A DNA stretch of 64,000 nucleotides from HTCC2207 sp002685195 (GCA_051201675.1 CP179212.1:2046001-2110000); one strand, 5' to 3'; shown: positions 26,988 through 36,632, counted from the stretch's first letter. Numbers and translations: made by a program. The notes: generated from the sequence alone by a model not told the origin.

Positions 26988-27770
26988 ATGACCAAATTTG
27001 GATTGCTAGCAACTCAATATTTTCTATTTTTATTAATAGAATCTGCATTTGTGTTAACACTATTTGTAAGTCTCACTCACTCTACGGTTGTTAATAGCTC
27101 GGAAGTAGTCGATTATAGTGCCAGTTACACGGCCAAATATAATGGCATAGATATAAAGGCTAACTATAGTCTGGAATATCTAGGTAACAAACTCTTCGTC
27201 GAAAAATCGGAAGCCAAAAGTCTGTTTGGAAAAATAACTGAAGAAGCTGAATTCTTACTAAATGACACTAACGAAATAGTTCCTCAAAAATATCTCTACA
27301 GAAGATCATTATTGGGAGTGTCTCGAAAAGAAGATCAGATTTTTCATTGGGGCAACAACCAAGTTAACTACACTAAAAATGGCGATTCAAGATTAGTCCC
27401 ATTGCCGATGGGTACCCTTGATATGGTTACTCATAAAGTGCAGTTACGTCGAGATCTTAAGGCCGGTAACAACGTATTTTCTTATCTCGTAATGTCACGA
27501 GGAAAAGTAAAGACCTATGATTACGAAGTGCTAAAATCAGAAATCTTGATGACAGCATTAGGCCCATTGAATACGACCAAAGTACGAAGAGTTGTCAGCA
27601 AGGATAAAAAGCGCGAAACTGTCATTTGGATGGCAACGGACTGGGATTACTTAATTGTAAAACTAGTTCACTCCGAAAAAGGTGAAAGCCACCAACTTGA
27701 TATTAGCAACGGGCAAGTTGGTGGAAAGAAAATAGCTACTGTAAAAGCGATCGAAGAGAAATCGTTATGA
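26988..27770 (+). CDS. DUF3108 domain protein, exported
   Basis: Protein of 260 residues with an N-terminal hydrophobic segment (about 7-32) that may act as a signal peptide or anchor, followed by a beta-rich DUF3108 domain (YSASYTAKYNGIDIKANYSLEY onward, then DMVTHKVQLRRDLKAG). DUF3108 proteins are envelope proteins of unknown function. The gene follows purN by 59 bases with AGGA before its ATG, and overlaps the next gene by 4 bases. Confidence 0.75.
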   Translation: MTKFGLLATQYFLFLLIESAFVLTLFVSLTHSTVVNSSEVVDYSASYTAKYNGIDIKANYSLEYLGNKLFVEKSEAKSLFGKITEEAEFLLNDTNEIVPQKYLYRRSLLGVSRKEDQIFHWGNNQVNYTKNGDSRLVPLPMGTLDMVTHKVQLRRDLKAGNNVFSYLVMSRGKVKTYDYEVLKSEILMTALGPLNTTKVRRVVSKDKKRETVIWMATDWDYLIVKLVHSEKGESHQLDISNGQVGGKKIATVKAIEEKSL

Positions 27771-28615
27771 CTAGACCAAAAACATCCGCTAATACAAGCA
27801 ACTTTGTACTCGCTACAGGTACGCTCGCCTCCATTATCATCGTTGGAGGAGTTCTGTACCAGGCTCAAAAAGATGATTTATTGGATTCAGAAATTTTATC
27901 GATTCCTGAACAACAAGTCATTACTCTGCCTGAAGCCCCCGTGGTACCCGAAGCAACAATACCTAGCTCTAATGAAATAATCGACGAAGAGATGGAAGCT
28001 ACAGAAGAAAAACCCACTCTCCCACGGCTGGATGAAAGCGACCAATTTGTGCGCGATAGAATCTCGATGATGAGTAGTAAGGAAGGACTAAAAACCTGGT
28101 TGTCCACTGATGATCTACTAAGACGTTCTGCTAGTTATCTCGACGGACTCTCAAGAGGAGTGATCCTTGGAAAAATCTTTCCTTTGAGCTCCCCTGAAAG
28201 TAATTTCGCAACACATCGCGATGGCGACATTATTTGGCTAAATGCAGGGAACTATGAGCGTTACAACGCAACGATCCAAGTATTAACGTCAATTGATATG
28301 AAATTAGTCGCTCAGATGTTCCATTTTTCTAGGCCATTGCTTGAGAGTGCCTTTTCAGAGTTAGGCTACCAACCTCGCCAAATGGATGGCATTATTTTGA
28401 CCGCCTTAGACCAAGTGATCAGCACACCAGTGATTGTCGAACCCATACAACTGACCCGTGACTCTGTTATTTACAAATTTGCGGATCCGGGCCTTGAATC
28501 GTTAACACCGTTACAGAAACAGTTGATACGTAGCGGACCTGAAAACACTCAACGTCTTCAACAGCAAGCTATCCTTTTAAAAAACTCATTGCTAGATCCC
28601 AATGGTGGCGATTAA
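27767..28615 (+). CDS. DUF3014 domain protein, single membrane anchor
   Basis: Protein of 282 residues with one membrane segment (about 14-32), an acidic and proline-rich linker (about 45-90), and a C-terminal DUF3014 domain. Its features include GLSRGVILGKIFPL, DGDIIWLNAGNYERYN and ELGYQPRQMDGIIL. The function is unknown; topology suggests a periplasmic domain. It overlaps the DUF3108 gene by 4 bases (ATGA), so the two products are probably made together. Confidence 0.78.
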   Translation: MTRPKTSANTSNFVLATGTLASIIIVGGVLYQAQKDDLLDSEILSIPEQQVITLPEAPVVPEATIPSSNEIIDEEMEATEEKPTLPRLDESDQFVRDRISMMSSKEGLKTWLSTDDLLRRSASYLDGLSRGVILGKIFPLSSPESNFATHRDGDIIWLNAGNYERYNATIQVLTSIDMKLVAQMFHFSRPLLESAFSELGYQPRQMDGIILTALDQVISTPVIVEPIQLTRDSVIYKFADPGLESLTPLQKQLIRSGPENTQRLQQQAILLKNSLLDPNGGD

Positions 28616-28636
28616 AAAAAAGCCCGCGAAAAGTCT

Positions 28637-29203
28637 CTATGTTTTAGGTAAGGTGACGCCGGTCTGTCCCTGATATTTCCCACCACGATCTGCGTAAGAC
28701 GTTGCGCAAACCTCATCGGATTCGAAAAATAACATTTGGGCTACTCCCTCGTTGGCATAAATCTTAGCCGGAAGATTAGTAGTATTGGAAAATTCTAGGG
28801 TAACGTGCCCTTCCCATTCTGGCTCCAAGGGAGTGACATTGACGATAATCCCGCAACGGGCATAGGTCGACTTACCCAAACAGATAGTGAGAACTGAGCG
28901 TGGAATTTTAAAATACTCGACCGTTCTTGCAAGAGCAAAAGAGTTTGGGGGTATGACACAGTAATCGGCTGTCACATCGACAAAAGAGTCTTCATCAAAG
29001 TTTTTAGGATCTACGGTTTTGGAGTGAATATTGGTGAAAATTTTAAATTCATTGGCACAGCGAACATCGTACCCATAACTAGAAGTTCCATAAGAAATAA
29101 CCCTATCTTCTCCAGAATAACGTACCTGTCCTGACTCAAAAGGCGTGATCATATTGTTTTGTTCCGCCATTCGACGAATCCAATTATCTGATTTAATACT
29201 CAT
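28637..29203 (-). CDS. dcd: dCTP deaminase
   Basis: Trimeric enzyme that deaminates dCTP to dUTP, the main source of dUMP for thymidylate synthesis. The 188-residue protein carries the family signatures SYGYDVRCANEFKIF, GKSTYARCGIIVNVTPLEP with the catalytic glutamate in LEPEWEGHV, and QMLFFES. It ends with GGKYQGQTGV, the C-terminal closure over the nucleotide. It lies downstream of mrp on the same strand after 116 bases and converges with the DUF3014 gene. Confidence 0.96.
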   Translation of the reverse strand: MSIKSDNWIRRMAEQNNMITPFESGQVRYSGEDRVISYGTSSYGYDVRCANEFKIFTNIHSKTVDPKNFDEDSFVDVTADYCVIPPNSFALARTVEYFKIPRSVLTICLGKSTYARCGIIVNVTPLEPEWEGHVTLEFSNTTNLPAKIYANEGVAQMLFFESDEVCATSYADRGGKYQGQTGVTLPKT

Positions 29204-29319
29204 GAAATTTTCTCTTTATTAAACAGTATTTTGACCATCTTAGGTCATCTTAAAAACGCAGGCAGTATGATACTCATTTACCATGTTTCGGCAAGGTTAG
29301 CGGCCATACATTTTAACAA

Positions 29320-30123
29320 TTACTCAAAAATTATCTCTGGCCCGCTGTTACTAGACAGTCCTTGTAATTCATCAATCACCACGGTTGCAATATCTCTGTA
29401 TTGTTGTGCTATCGCCGTATCTGCAAAAGCCTTAGCAGCCGGGACTCCTGAATCTCCTTGCTCTCTAATCGAAAGATCAAGAGGCAAGCTACCCAGCAGT
29501 TTAGTATCATAATCTGCAGCAACTTTAGCGCCACCACCGTCACCAAAGATATGTTCACCATGGCCACATGCACTGCAAATATGTACCGCCATGTTTTCCA
29601 CAATTCCTAAAACTGGTACGTTAACCTTCAGGAACATCTCTATACCTTTCTGTGCATCCAGCAGCGCAATGTCTTGGGGTGTAGTGACTATAATCGCTCC
29701 TGCTACCTGAGCCTTCTGAGACAAAGTCAGTTGGATGTCTCCAGTCCCTGGTGGCATATCCACCACCAAAACATCAAGGTCACCCCAAGCGGTTTGTTGC
29801 AATAGCTGCTGAAGAGCTCCCGCTGCCATAGGGCCCCTCCAAGCCATGGGTGTTTTGTCTGTCACTAAATATGCCATCGACATGGTTAACAACCCATGAG
29901 CTTCGACAGGCTTAAAGTATTTCTCGTCCACTGCCTGAGGACGGGTGTTCTCCGGCACTCCTAGCATCATAGCAATGCTAGGGCCATAAATATCAGCATC
30001 GAGAAGACCTACCCGCTGACCCTCTTGATGAAGACCTATAGCCAAATTGACGGCGGTGGTAGATTTACCAACTCCCCCTTTTCCTGAAGCAACTGCAATG
30101 ATTTTCTTTACTTGGCTTAACAC
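29320..30123 (-). CDS. mrp: Mrp/ApbC-type iron-sulfur carrier ATPase
   Basis: P-loop ATPase of the Mrp/NBP35 family that binds and transfers Fe-S clusters. The deviant Walker A GKGGVGKST is at residues 14-22, the cluster-binding pair C183 and C186 lies in ICSACG, and DMPPGTGDIQL is the family signature. At 267 residues it lacks the roughly 100-residue N-terminal MIP18-like domain of E. coli Mrp. The start is GTG at 30123 with GGAG seven bases upstream. No frame for the missing domain exists upstream, where metG is divergent. Confidence 0.92.
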   Translation of the reverse strand: MLSQVKKIIAVASGKGGVGKSTTAVNLAIGLHQEGQRVGLLDADIYGPSIAMMLGVPENTRPQAVDEKYFKPVEAHGLLTMSMAYLVTDKTPMAWRGPMAAGALQQLLQQTAWGDLDVLVVDMPPGTGDIQLTLSQKAQVAGAIIVTTPQDIALLDAQKGIEMFLKVNVPVLGIVENMAVHICSACGHGEHIFGDGGGAKVAADYDTKLLGSLPLDLSIREQGDSGVPAAKAFADTAIAQQYRDIATVVIDELQGLSSNSGPEIIFE

Positions 30124-30256
30124 TAAAATACTCCAACCTATTACTGTTTATAACTGACCGGCCAATCTCTCACGTAATTGCCCGAATTGCCGGTGAAAAG
30201 TTAACGTAAAATCGCTATACTCGCGTCTTTCCAACTGTTGCTAAAAGATTTGTATA

Positions 30257-31906
30257 ATGTCGTCAAAACGCCAAATTCTGGTCACCAATGCCCTGCCCTA
30301 TGCCAATGCTGCTTTGCACTTGGGTCACATCTTAGAGTACACACAAACCGATGTATGGGTGCGTTTCCAAAAAATGCGCGGCCATGAATGTTACTACGTT
30401 TCTGCTGACGATGCTCATGGCACGGCCATTATGCTTAAAGCCGAGGAAAAAGGGATAAGTCCTGAACAACATATCGACGATATGTTAACAATTCACAAAG
30501 CAGATTTTGAGGATTTTTATATTGGCGTAGATAACTATCACTCTACCCATTCCGATGAGAATAAGGCATTTTCTGAGCTCATTTATAATCGTCTAAAGTC
30601 GAACGATCACATCGCTCAAAGATCTATCAGTCAAGCATTCGATCCAGAGAAAAGCCTCTTCTTGGCGGATCGTTATGTCAAAGGCACGTGCCCTAAGTGT
30701 AAAGCTGAAGATCAATACGGTGATAATTGTGAGGCCTGCGGAGCCACCTATGCCCCCGTTGATTTGGTTGACGCCGTGTCGGTAATATCTGGGGCAACTC
30801 CCATTGAAAAAGAGTCAATCCACTACTTCTTTAAGTTACCAGAATTCACTCAGTTCCTTAAAGATTGGATTGATACTAGCGCAGTACAAAAGGAAGTCGC
30901 CAATAAGTTGTCGGAGTGGTTAGACAGCGGTCTGCAGGAGTGGGATATTAGCCGTGATGCCCCCTACTTTGGTTTCGAAATTCCGGACGCGCCAGGTAAA
31001 TACTTTTATGTCTGGCTAGATGCCCCTATTGGCTATATGGCGAGCTTTAAGAATCTCTGTGATAAAACAGATCTAGATTTTGATTATTTTTGGAAAGAGG
31101 ATAGCCCTACTGAGCTTTACCATTTCATTGGTAAAGATATCGTTAATTTCCACGCTCTTTTCTGGCCTGCAATGCTCAAAAGTGCCAACTACCGCAGACC
31201 CACTAAAGTCTGTGTTCATGGCTTTGTGACTGTCAATGGTAAAAAGATGTCGAAATCTAGAGGTACTTTTATCAATGCTCGTTGTTATTTGGATTATTTA
31301 AATCCGGAGTATTTACGTTACTACTATGCCTCTAAACTATCTGGGACGGTTGAAGATATTGATCTTAATTTGGAAGATTTTGTCCAGAAGGTTAATAGTG
31401 ATTTGGTGGGCAAAGTGGTTAATATCGCCAGTCGATGTGCCAAGTTCATCACCAAAGGAAATGATGGCGTACTCTCGAGCAATATTGACGATCAAGCGCT
31501 CTGGAATCAGGTTAGTAGCGCAGCGGATACTATCGCGACACATTATGAAAATCGTGACTTTGGTAAAGCGATTCGTGAAATCATTGCCCAAGCCGACGCA
31601 GCAAATGAATACATAGCGGCTCAAGAACCATGGAAGCTTAATAAAGACGAAAGCCAAGCCCAGAGAGTTCAAGACATTTGCTCTCTTGGTATTAATTTGT
31701 TTAGAGTTATATTGACTTATCTGAAACCAGTATTGCCTGCAATGGCCGAGGCTGGAGAATCATTCCTCAATGATTCTTTGACCTGGGACAGCGCCAGATC
31801 CCCCTTACTTGGACATCGTATTAATTCTTTTCAACCTTTAATGCAACGCATTGATAAAGAAAAGGTTGATGCAATGGTCGAAGCTAGCAAAGAAGAGCTT
31901 GTCTAG
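30257..31906 (+). CDS. metG: Methionyl-tRNA synthetase (without C-terminal tRNA-binding domain)
   Basis: Class I synthetase charging tRNA-Met. In the 549-residue protein the HIGH-like motif is HLGH at 21-24, the KMSKS loop is at 330-334 and the zinc knuckle cysteines are C145, C148, C158 and C161. E. coli MetG is about 677 residues; this one stops right after the anticodon-binding domain (DAMVEASKEELV), at the junction where the dimerising EMAP-like domain would begin. The catalytic and anticodon domains are intact. It is divergent from mrp and upstream of rnf. Confidence 0.96.
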   Translation: MSSKRQILVTNALPYANAALHLGHILEYTQTDVWVRFQKMRGHECYYVSADDAHGTAIMLKAEEKGISPEQHIDDMLTIHKADFEDFYIGVDNYHSTHSDENKAFSELIYNRLKSNDHIAQRSISQAFDPEKSLFLADRYVKGTCPKCKAEDQYGDNCEACGATYAPVDLVDAVSVISGATPIEKESIHYFFKLPEFTQFLKDWIDTSAVQKEVANKLSEWLDSGLQEWDISRDAPYFGFEIPDAPGKYFYVWLDAPIGYMASFKNLCDKTDLDFDYFWKEDSPTELYHFIGKDIVNFHALFWPAMLKSANYRRPTKVCVHGFVTVNGKKMSKSRGTFINARCYLDYLNPEYLRYYYASKLSGTVEDIDLNLEDFVQKVNSDLVGKVVNIASRCAKFITKGNDGVLSSNIDDQALWNQVSSAADTIATHYENRDFGKAIREIIAQADAANEYIAAQEPWKLNKDESQAQRVQDICSLGINLFRVILTYLKPVLPAMAEAGESFLNDSLTWDSARSPLLGHRINSFQPLMQRIDKEKVDAMVEASKEELV

Positions 31907-32000
31907 GCGTCCATTTCTCTAACATTAAGGACTTTATTGTAAAACTCATCCTTTCTGGTGTTATAACGGTTGTATAGCGTGGAATGATTAATTGATAATG

Positions 32001-32018
32001 GTGGCTGGTCTCAGCCAC
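32001..32018 (+). ncRNA. Hairpin in the rnf operon leader
   Basis: GTGGCTG (32001-32007) and CAGCCAC (32012-32018) form a perfect 7-base stem with a GTCT loop, ending 12 bases before the rnfA ATG. There is no T-run, so it is not a terminator; it could affect ribosome access or RNA stability. It lies in the 124-base spacer between metG and rnfA. Confidence 0.5.
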
Positions 32019-32030
32019 TATAGTAAGCGC

Positions 32031-32606
32031 ATGCAAGAATTCGCTATCATTCTGGTCAGCTCTATTCTGATCAACAATTATGTTCTCGTGCAGTTCCTCG
32101 GACTCTGCCCATTTATGGGTGTATCCAAAAAACTCGAATCTGCTATCGGTATGTCAGCAGCAACCACCTTTGTACTGACTCTCACTGCAATGGCTAGCTA
32201 TATCGTTAACGAGCTTATACTAATGCCGCTTGGGTTGATGTATCTGCGCACTATCGCATTTATTCTGGTCATTGCTGCTGTGGTCCAATTTACTAAAATG
32301 TTCATCGAAAAAACCAGCCCCTTACTGTATCGCGTACTAGGTGTCTTTCTGCCCCTTATCACAACCAACTGTGCTGTCTTAGGAGTGGCCTTACAGAATG
32401 CCAATAAAGACCTCAATTTTATGCAATCGTCCCTCTATGGCTTTGGTGCGGGTGTTGGATTCTCGTTAGTTTTGATTTTCTTTTCAGCAATGCGTGAACG
32501 TCTCGCCGCCGCTGATATTCCACAGCCTTTTGAAGGCGCTGCAATCGCTATGATTACAGCAGGTTTAATGTCGTTGGCATTCATGGGATTTAGTGGATTG
32601 GTCTAG
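32031..32606 (+). CDS. rnfA: Rnf/Rsx electron transport complex subunit A
   Basis: Integral membrane subunit of the Rnf complex, which couples electron flow between ferredoxin and NAD to ion translocation. The 191-residue protein has six hydrophobic segments and the cysteine-containing helices QFLGLCPFMG and TTNCAVLG that hold the intramembrane Fe-S site. The ATG at 32031 gives the family N-terminus MQEFAIILVSSILINNYVLV; an in-frame start 13 codons earlier includes the leader hairpin. rnfB starts right after the stop. Confidence 0.96.
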   Translation: MQEFAIILVSSILINNYVLVQFLGLCPFMGVSKKLESAIGMSAATTFVLTLTAMASYIVNELILMPLGLMYLRTIAFILVIAAVVQFTKMFIEKTSPLLYRVLGVFLPLITTNCAVLGVALQNANKDLNFMQSSLYGFGAGVGFSLVLIFFSAMRERLAAADIPQPFEGAAIAMITAGLMSLAFMGFSGLV

Positions 32607-33215
32607 ATGATTGAGTTACTCACTGAAAATATCACGCTCGCCGCGCTAGTATCTCTAGTAGGTCTAGGCGTCTTATTTGGTGGTCTATTGGGTTATGCAG
32701 CTGAGAAATTTAAAGTAGAGAGCGATCCTATTGTGGAGCAGCTTGATGAATTACTACCTCAAACTCAATGTGGTCAGTGCGGTTTCCCCGGCTGTAAGCC
32801 CTATGCCCAATCAATAGCCGATGGCGATGCTATTAATAAATGTCCACCTGGAGGCCAATCGACCATTAACGCCATTGCAAAATTATTAGATGTAGCTGCA
32901 CCGTCATTGGATGAGGAGCATGGAGAGGAAGAAATAAGGGCTGTTGCATTTATCCGAGAAGATGAATGTATCGGTTGTACCAAGTGTATTCAGGCCTGTC
33001 CGGTTGATGCAATATTAGGAGCCGCCAAACTAATGCACACAGTAATAGCGCGAGAATGCACTGGTTGTGACCTCTGTGTTGAACCCTGTCCTGTTGATTG
33101 TATCGACATGCTACCCATTGAAGAAGATATTGAGCAATGGCGTTGGTCAATCCCCAAAAAGCAACACCGTTTAATAGCCACATCCTCGTCTGCTGTCCAT
33201 GAGACACTGACATGA
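32607..33215 (+). CDS. rnfB: Rnf complex ferredoxin-type subunit B
   Basis: Peripheral Fe-S subunit of 202 residues with one N-terminal membrane segment (about 8-30). The Fe-S domain has C55, C58, C63 and C79 (QCGQCGFPGC then CPPGG), followed by two 4Fe-4S motifs, CIGCTKCIQACP (121-132) and CTGCDLCVEPCP (151-162). It accepts or donates electrons to soluble ferredoxin. It overlaps rnfC by 4 bases. Confidence 0.97.
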   Translation: MIELLTENITLAALVSLVGLGVLFGGLLGYAAEKFKVESDPIVEQLDELLPQTQCGQCGFPGCKPYAQSIADGDAINKCPPGGQSTINAIAKLLDVAAPSLDEEHGEEEIRAVAFIREDECIGCTKCIQACPVDAILGAAKLMHTVIARECTGCDLCVEPCPVDCIDMLPIEEDIEQWRWSIPKKQHRLIATSSSAVHETLT

Positions 33216-34921
33216 GACAGCTATGGGAAACTCCTGGTGGCGTCCATCCTCCAGAGAATAAAGTACAGTCTCTCAAATTAGGCATCGGCCACCTGACCAT
33301 TCCTCAGAAGCTGATTTTGCCGCTTGTTCAACATATAGGTGATGCCGCTATACCCTGCGTAGCAATTGGAGATGTGGTTCTTAAAGGTCAAAAAATTGCA
33401 TCTGCTAGCGGTGACCTGAGCGCACCTGTGCACGCTCCCACGTCAGGGGTCATAAGCGCTATTGAAGATCGTCCTGTAGCCCATCCTTCAGGAATGTCAG
33501 CACTCTGCATTGAAGTTACGAGTGATGGCGAAGAACATTGGATAGATCTACATGGCCATGCTGAGTATAAACAACTCAGCCCTCAAGAAGTTAGTCACCT
33601 GATTGCTGATGCAGGAGTTACCGGGCTTGGCGGCGCAGGCTTCCCATCAGCAGCAAAGCTTGATAATAGTCGTACCAGGTCCATTGACACTCTGATTATC
33701 AATGCGACTGAATGTGAGCCTTATATTACTGCCGATGACATCCTAATTCGCGAGCGCGCAGCAGAGATCATTCAAGGGATTGACGTCATCAGTCACGTGC
33801 TTGATATGCCAAGGAGGGTTTTAATTGGTATTGAAAATAATAAACCAGAGGCGATAGATGCTCTTCGTGAAGCATGCAAAAGCACGGCTATTGAAGTTGT
33901 AGCTATCCCGACTAAATATCCATCGGGCGGTGAAAAACAACTTATTTATATCCTTACAGGTCAAGAAATACCCAGCGGCCAATTACCATCAGACATCGGC
34001 ATGGTATGCGTGAACAGTGGGACAGCTTTTGCCATCAAACGCGCGGTAATTGATGGTCAGCCATTGATTTCAAGAATAACGACAGTTACCGGAGATGCCT
34101 GTGGAATTAATCGTAACTATGAAGTCCTTATAGGTACTCCGGTCAGCCATCTCCTAGAAGAAAATAAGTTTATACGAAAAAATTGCAGTCGTTTAATCAT
34201 GGGTGGCCCAATGATGGGCTTTAGCCTCAGCTCCAGTGAACTATCTGTTGTAAAAACCACTACCTGTATTCTCGCTCCAAGTCACTCCGAAATACCTGAG
34301 GAAGATCCTCAACAACCTTGTATACGTTGTGGTCTCTGTGCGGAGGCCTGTCCAGCGTCTTTATTACCACAGCAACTCTATTGGTATGCGCAATCTGAAG
34401 ACCACGAACGTCTGCAGGCGCATAATTTGTTCAACTGTATAGAGTGCGGCGCCTGTTCCTATGTTTGTCCCAGTAATATCCCTTTGGTGCAATACTACCG
34501 CAGTAGTAAGGGTAATATTATTAATTCGCGCAACACTAAAATTAGCGCCGCAAAAGCGCGCGAGCGCTTCGAATTCCGCCAAGTGAGACTAGATAAAGCG
34601 GAACAAGCACGAGAGGTTAAACGCAAAGCTCGGCGTATCGCCACTGAGAAAGCAAAGACGTCTAACTCATCAGCAGCAGACATTATTAACGCAGCTAATC
34701 TGCGCGCTAAGGCCCGGCAGGCTTCACCCGATCAGCAAAAAGCTAAATTAGAACGAACATTAATGGCTGCGAAAATGCGCCTTGAAGAGGCTCAAGAACG
34801 ATTAGTGGAAGCTAATAAAAGTGGTAGCGCAGAACAGCAGGCTCAGCAACATGCTAGTGTCGAAGGTGCTCGGCAAAAGGTTGAGCAAACAAAACGGCGA
34901 CTTGAGGAGGTAATTCAGTAG
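33212..34921 (+). CDS. rnfC: Rnf complex subunit C
   Basis: Soluble NADH/FMN-binding subunit of 569 residues. It has GVHPPENK at the N-terminus, GLGGAGFPSAAKL and ATECEPYITADD in the flavin/NADH domain, and two 4Fe-4S motifs at about 370-420 (CIRCGLCAEACP and CIECGACSYVCP). The last about 125 residues are a charged, alanine-, glutamate- and glutamine-rich helical tail, as in the proteobacterial long form. It overlaps rnfD by one base. Confidence 0.97.
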   Translation: MRQLWETPGGVHPPENKVQSLKLGIGHLTIPQKLILPLVQHIGDAAIPCVAIGDVVLKGQKIASASGDLSAPVHAPTSGVISAIEDRPVAHPSGMSALCIEVTSDGEEHWIDLHGHAEYKQLSPQEVSHLIADAGVTGLGGAGFPSAAKLDNSRTRSIDTLIINATECEPYITADDILIRERAAEIIQGIDVISHVLDMPRRVLIGIENNKPEAIDALREACKSTAIEVVAIPTKYPSGGEKQLIYILTGQEIPSGQLPSDIGMVCVNSGTAFAIKRAVIDGQPLISRITTVTGDACGINRNYEVLIGTPVSHLLEENKFIRKNCSRLIMGGPMMGFSLSSSELSVVKTTTCILAPSHSEIPEEDPQQPCIRCGLCAEACPASLLPQQLYWYAQSEDHERLQAHNLFNCIECGACSYVCPSNIPLVQYYRSSKGNIINSRNTKISAAKARERFEFRQVRLDKAEQAREVKRKARRIATEKAKTSNSSAADIINAANLRAKARQASPDQQKAKLERTLMAAKMRLEEAQERLVEANKSGSAEQQAQQHASVEGARQKVEQTKRRLEEVIQ

Positions 34922-35988
34922 TGGCTTTTAAGCAAATAACCTCACCCCATGGACACAATCGTCAGAGCACTGGCCGAATAATGCAACTAGTGCTCATTGC
35001 CACACTACCGGGTCTTCTCGTACTCAGCTATCAATTTGGCTGGGGTATTCTGATTAATCTGTTCCTCGCAGTCTTTGCAGCGATTAGTGCAGAAGCTCTT
35101 ATACTTAAAATACGACAGCGACCTATTGGATTATATTTACGGGATTATAGCGCCGTGGTTACTGGAGTTCTGCTCGGTCTGTCCTTGCCGCCTTTGGTGC
35201 CATGGTGGTTAGTAGTTGTGGCAACAGTATTTTCAATAGTAATTGCCAAGCAGTTATATGGCGGTCTTGGCTCTAATCCTTTTAATCCAGCGATGGTTGG
35301 TTATGTTGTTGTATTGATTTCTTTCCCTATTGAGATGACTACCTGGGTGACGCCAGTATCACTACTTCCCGAAGGTATCAGTCACCCAGGGCTTTTTGAA
35401 TCACTGACAATCGTATTTGCCGGATTTAGTCCCTTGGACGGAGTTACCGGTGCTACACCGCTTGACCTTTTCAAACATAGTGATGGGTTATTGGTCGATC
35501 AGATTTATCAAAACAATACCCTCTTTAGCAGTGCTAGTTTCGCTGGTGTCGGTTGGGAATGGGTTAATGTCGCGTTTCTACTCGGCGGTTTAGGCTTGCT
35601 GAAAGCACGTATTTTCACTTGGCACGGCCCAGTTGCTATGCTCGTCACATTGGCCACTATGTCTATGCTGTTTTGGGATGGCGGTAGCTCAAACAGCCCC
35701 GGCTCTCCATTAATGCATCTATTTAGTGGTGCCGCTATGTTTGGCGCCTTTTTTATCGTGACTGACCCTGTTTCCTCGGCCGTCAGCAATCGTGGAAGAC
35801 TTTTTTATGGTGCGTTAATTGGGCTACTAGTTTATGTAATACGCGCCTGGGGAAGCTATCCTGATGCAGTGGCATTTGCGGTGCTTTTAGGTAATTTTGC
35901 CGCACCCTTTATCGATAACTATACGGTACCGAGAACTTACGGCCATAATCAACGCCGCAAAGCTACAGCAAAGGAGGAGGACGAATGA
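34921..35988 (+). CDS. rnfD: Rnf complex subunit D
   Basis: Integral membrane flavoprotein subunit of 355 residues and about ten hydrophobic segments. The covalent FMN attachment threonine is T179 in DGVTGATPLD. NPFNPAMVGYVVVLISFP and FIVTDPVSSAVSNRGRLFYGAL are family signatures. The start is GTG at 34921, sharing its first base with the rnfC stop. It overlaps rnfG by 4 bases. Confidence 0.97.
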   Translation: MAFKQITSPHGHNRQSTGRIMQLVLIATLPGLLVLSYQFGWGILINLFLAVFAAISAEALILKIRQRPIGLYLRDYSAVVTGVLLGLSLPPLVPWWLVVVATVFSIVIAKQLYGGLGSNPFNPAMVGYVVVLISFPIEMTTWVTPVSLLPEGISHPGLFESLTIVFAGFSPLDGVTGATPLDLFKHSDGLLVDQIYQNNTLFSSASFAGVGWEWVNVAFLLGGLGLLKARIFTWHGPVAMLVTLATMSMLFWDGGSSNSPGSPLMHLFSGAAMFGAFFIVTDPVSSAVSNRGRLFYGALIGLLVYVIRAWGSYPDAVAFAVLLGNFAAPFIDNYTVPRTYGHNQRRKATAKEEDE

Positions 35989-36632
35989 TCCTTTCGTCCA
36001 TTCGAGACAATGCCCTCTCTCTCGCCCTATTTGCTTTAATAACAGCCCTTTTGTTGTCATCAGTTAATAACCTAACTCGTGATCGGATTGCACAAGCGGA
36101 GAGACTTGCAGCACAAAGTGCTCTTTTAGAAGTAGTGCCGTCAGAGCTCCACGACAATGACATGTTGCTTGATACTCAGCCTATCCCATCGCAATTTTGG
36201 TCGCTACTGGGACTCGAGAATGGTGGTAATGTCCATATTGCCCGATATAACAACGAACCCATTGCAGTCATTATTCCCACCATTAGTCCTGAGGGATATA
36301 GTGGTGATATTGCTATGCTTGTTGGCGTAAATGTTGATGGCAGTGTGGCTGGGGTGCGAGTTGTAAAGCATCGGGAAACTCCAGGTCTGGGCGATAAGAT
36401 AGAACTACGTAAAAATTTGTGGATTCTAGATTTTAACGGCCGATCTCTAAGTAATACACCACGCCAAAAGTGGGCGGTTAAAAAAGCAGGCGGTGATTTT
36501 GATCAATTTACAGGAGCCACCATTACGCCAAGAGCCGTCATTAATCAGTTGGTTAATACACTGACGTATTTCGATCAAGACAACGAGAGACTTTTCGCCT
36601 TAGAACAGACACCTAAGACACAGGACAAATAA
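35985..36632 (+). CDS. rnfG: Rnf complex subunit G
   Basis: Single-pass periplasmic flavoprotein of 215 residues with a membrane segment near residues 9-27. FMN is expected to attach to T181 in FTGATITPRAV; the upstream VVKHRETPGLGDKIE is the other conserved FMN-domain motif. It corresponds to NqrC of the Na+-NQR family. It overlaps both neighbours by a few bases within the tightly packed rnf operon. Confidence 0.96.
   Translation: MILSSIRDNALSLALFALITALLLSSVNNLTRDRIAQAERLAAQSALLEVVPSELHDNDMLLDTQPIPSQFWSLLGLENGGNVHIARYNNEPIAVIIPTISPEGYSGDIAMLVGVNVDGSVAGVRVVKHRETPGLGDKIELRKNLWILDFNGRSLSNTPRQKWAVKKAGGDFDQFTGATITPRAVINQLVNTLTYFDQDNERLFALEQTPKTQDK

Noticed and set aside
28616..28636. Run of A followed by GCCCGCG after the DUF3014 gene, resembling a terminator
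   Set aside because: Only one arm is present; no complementary arm is found on either side, so no stable hairpin forms.
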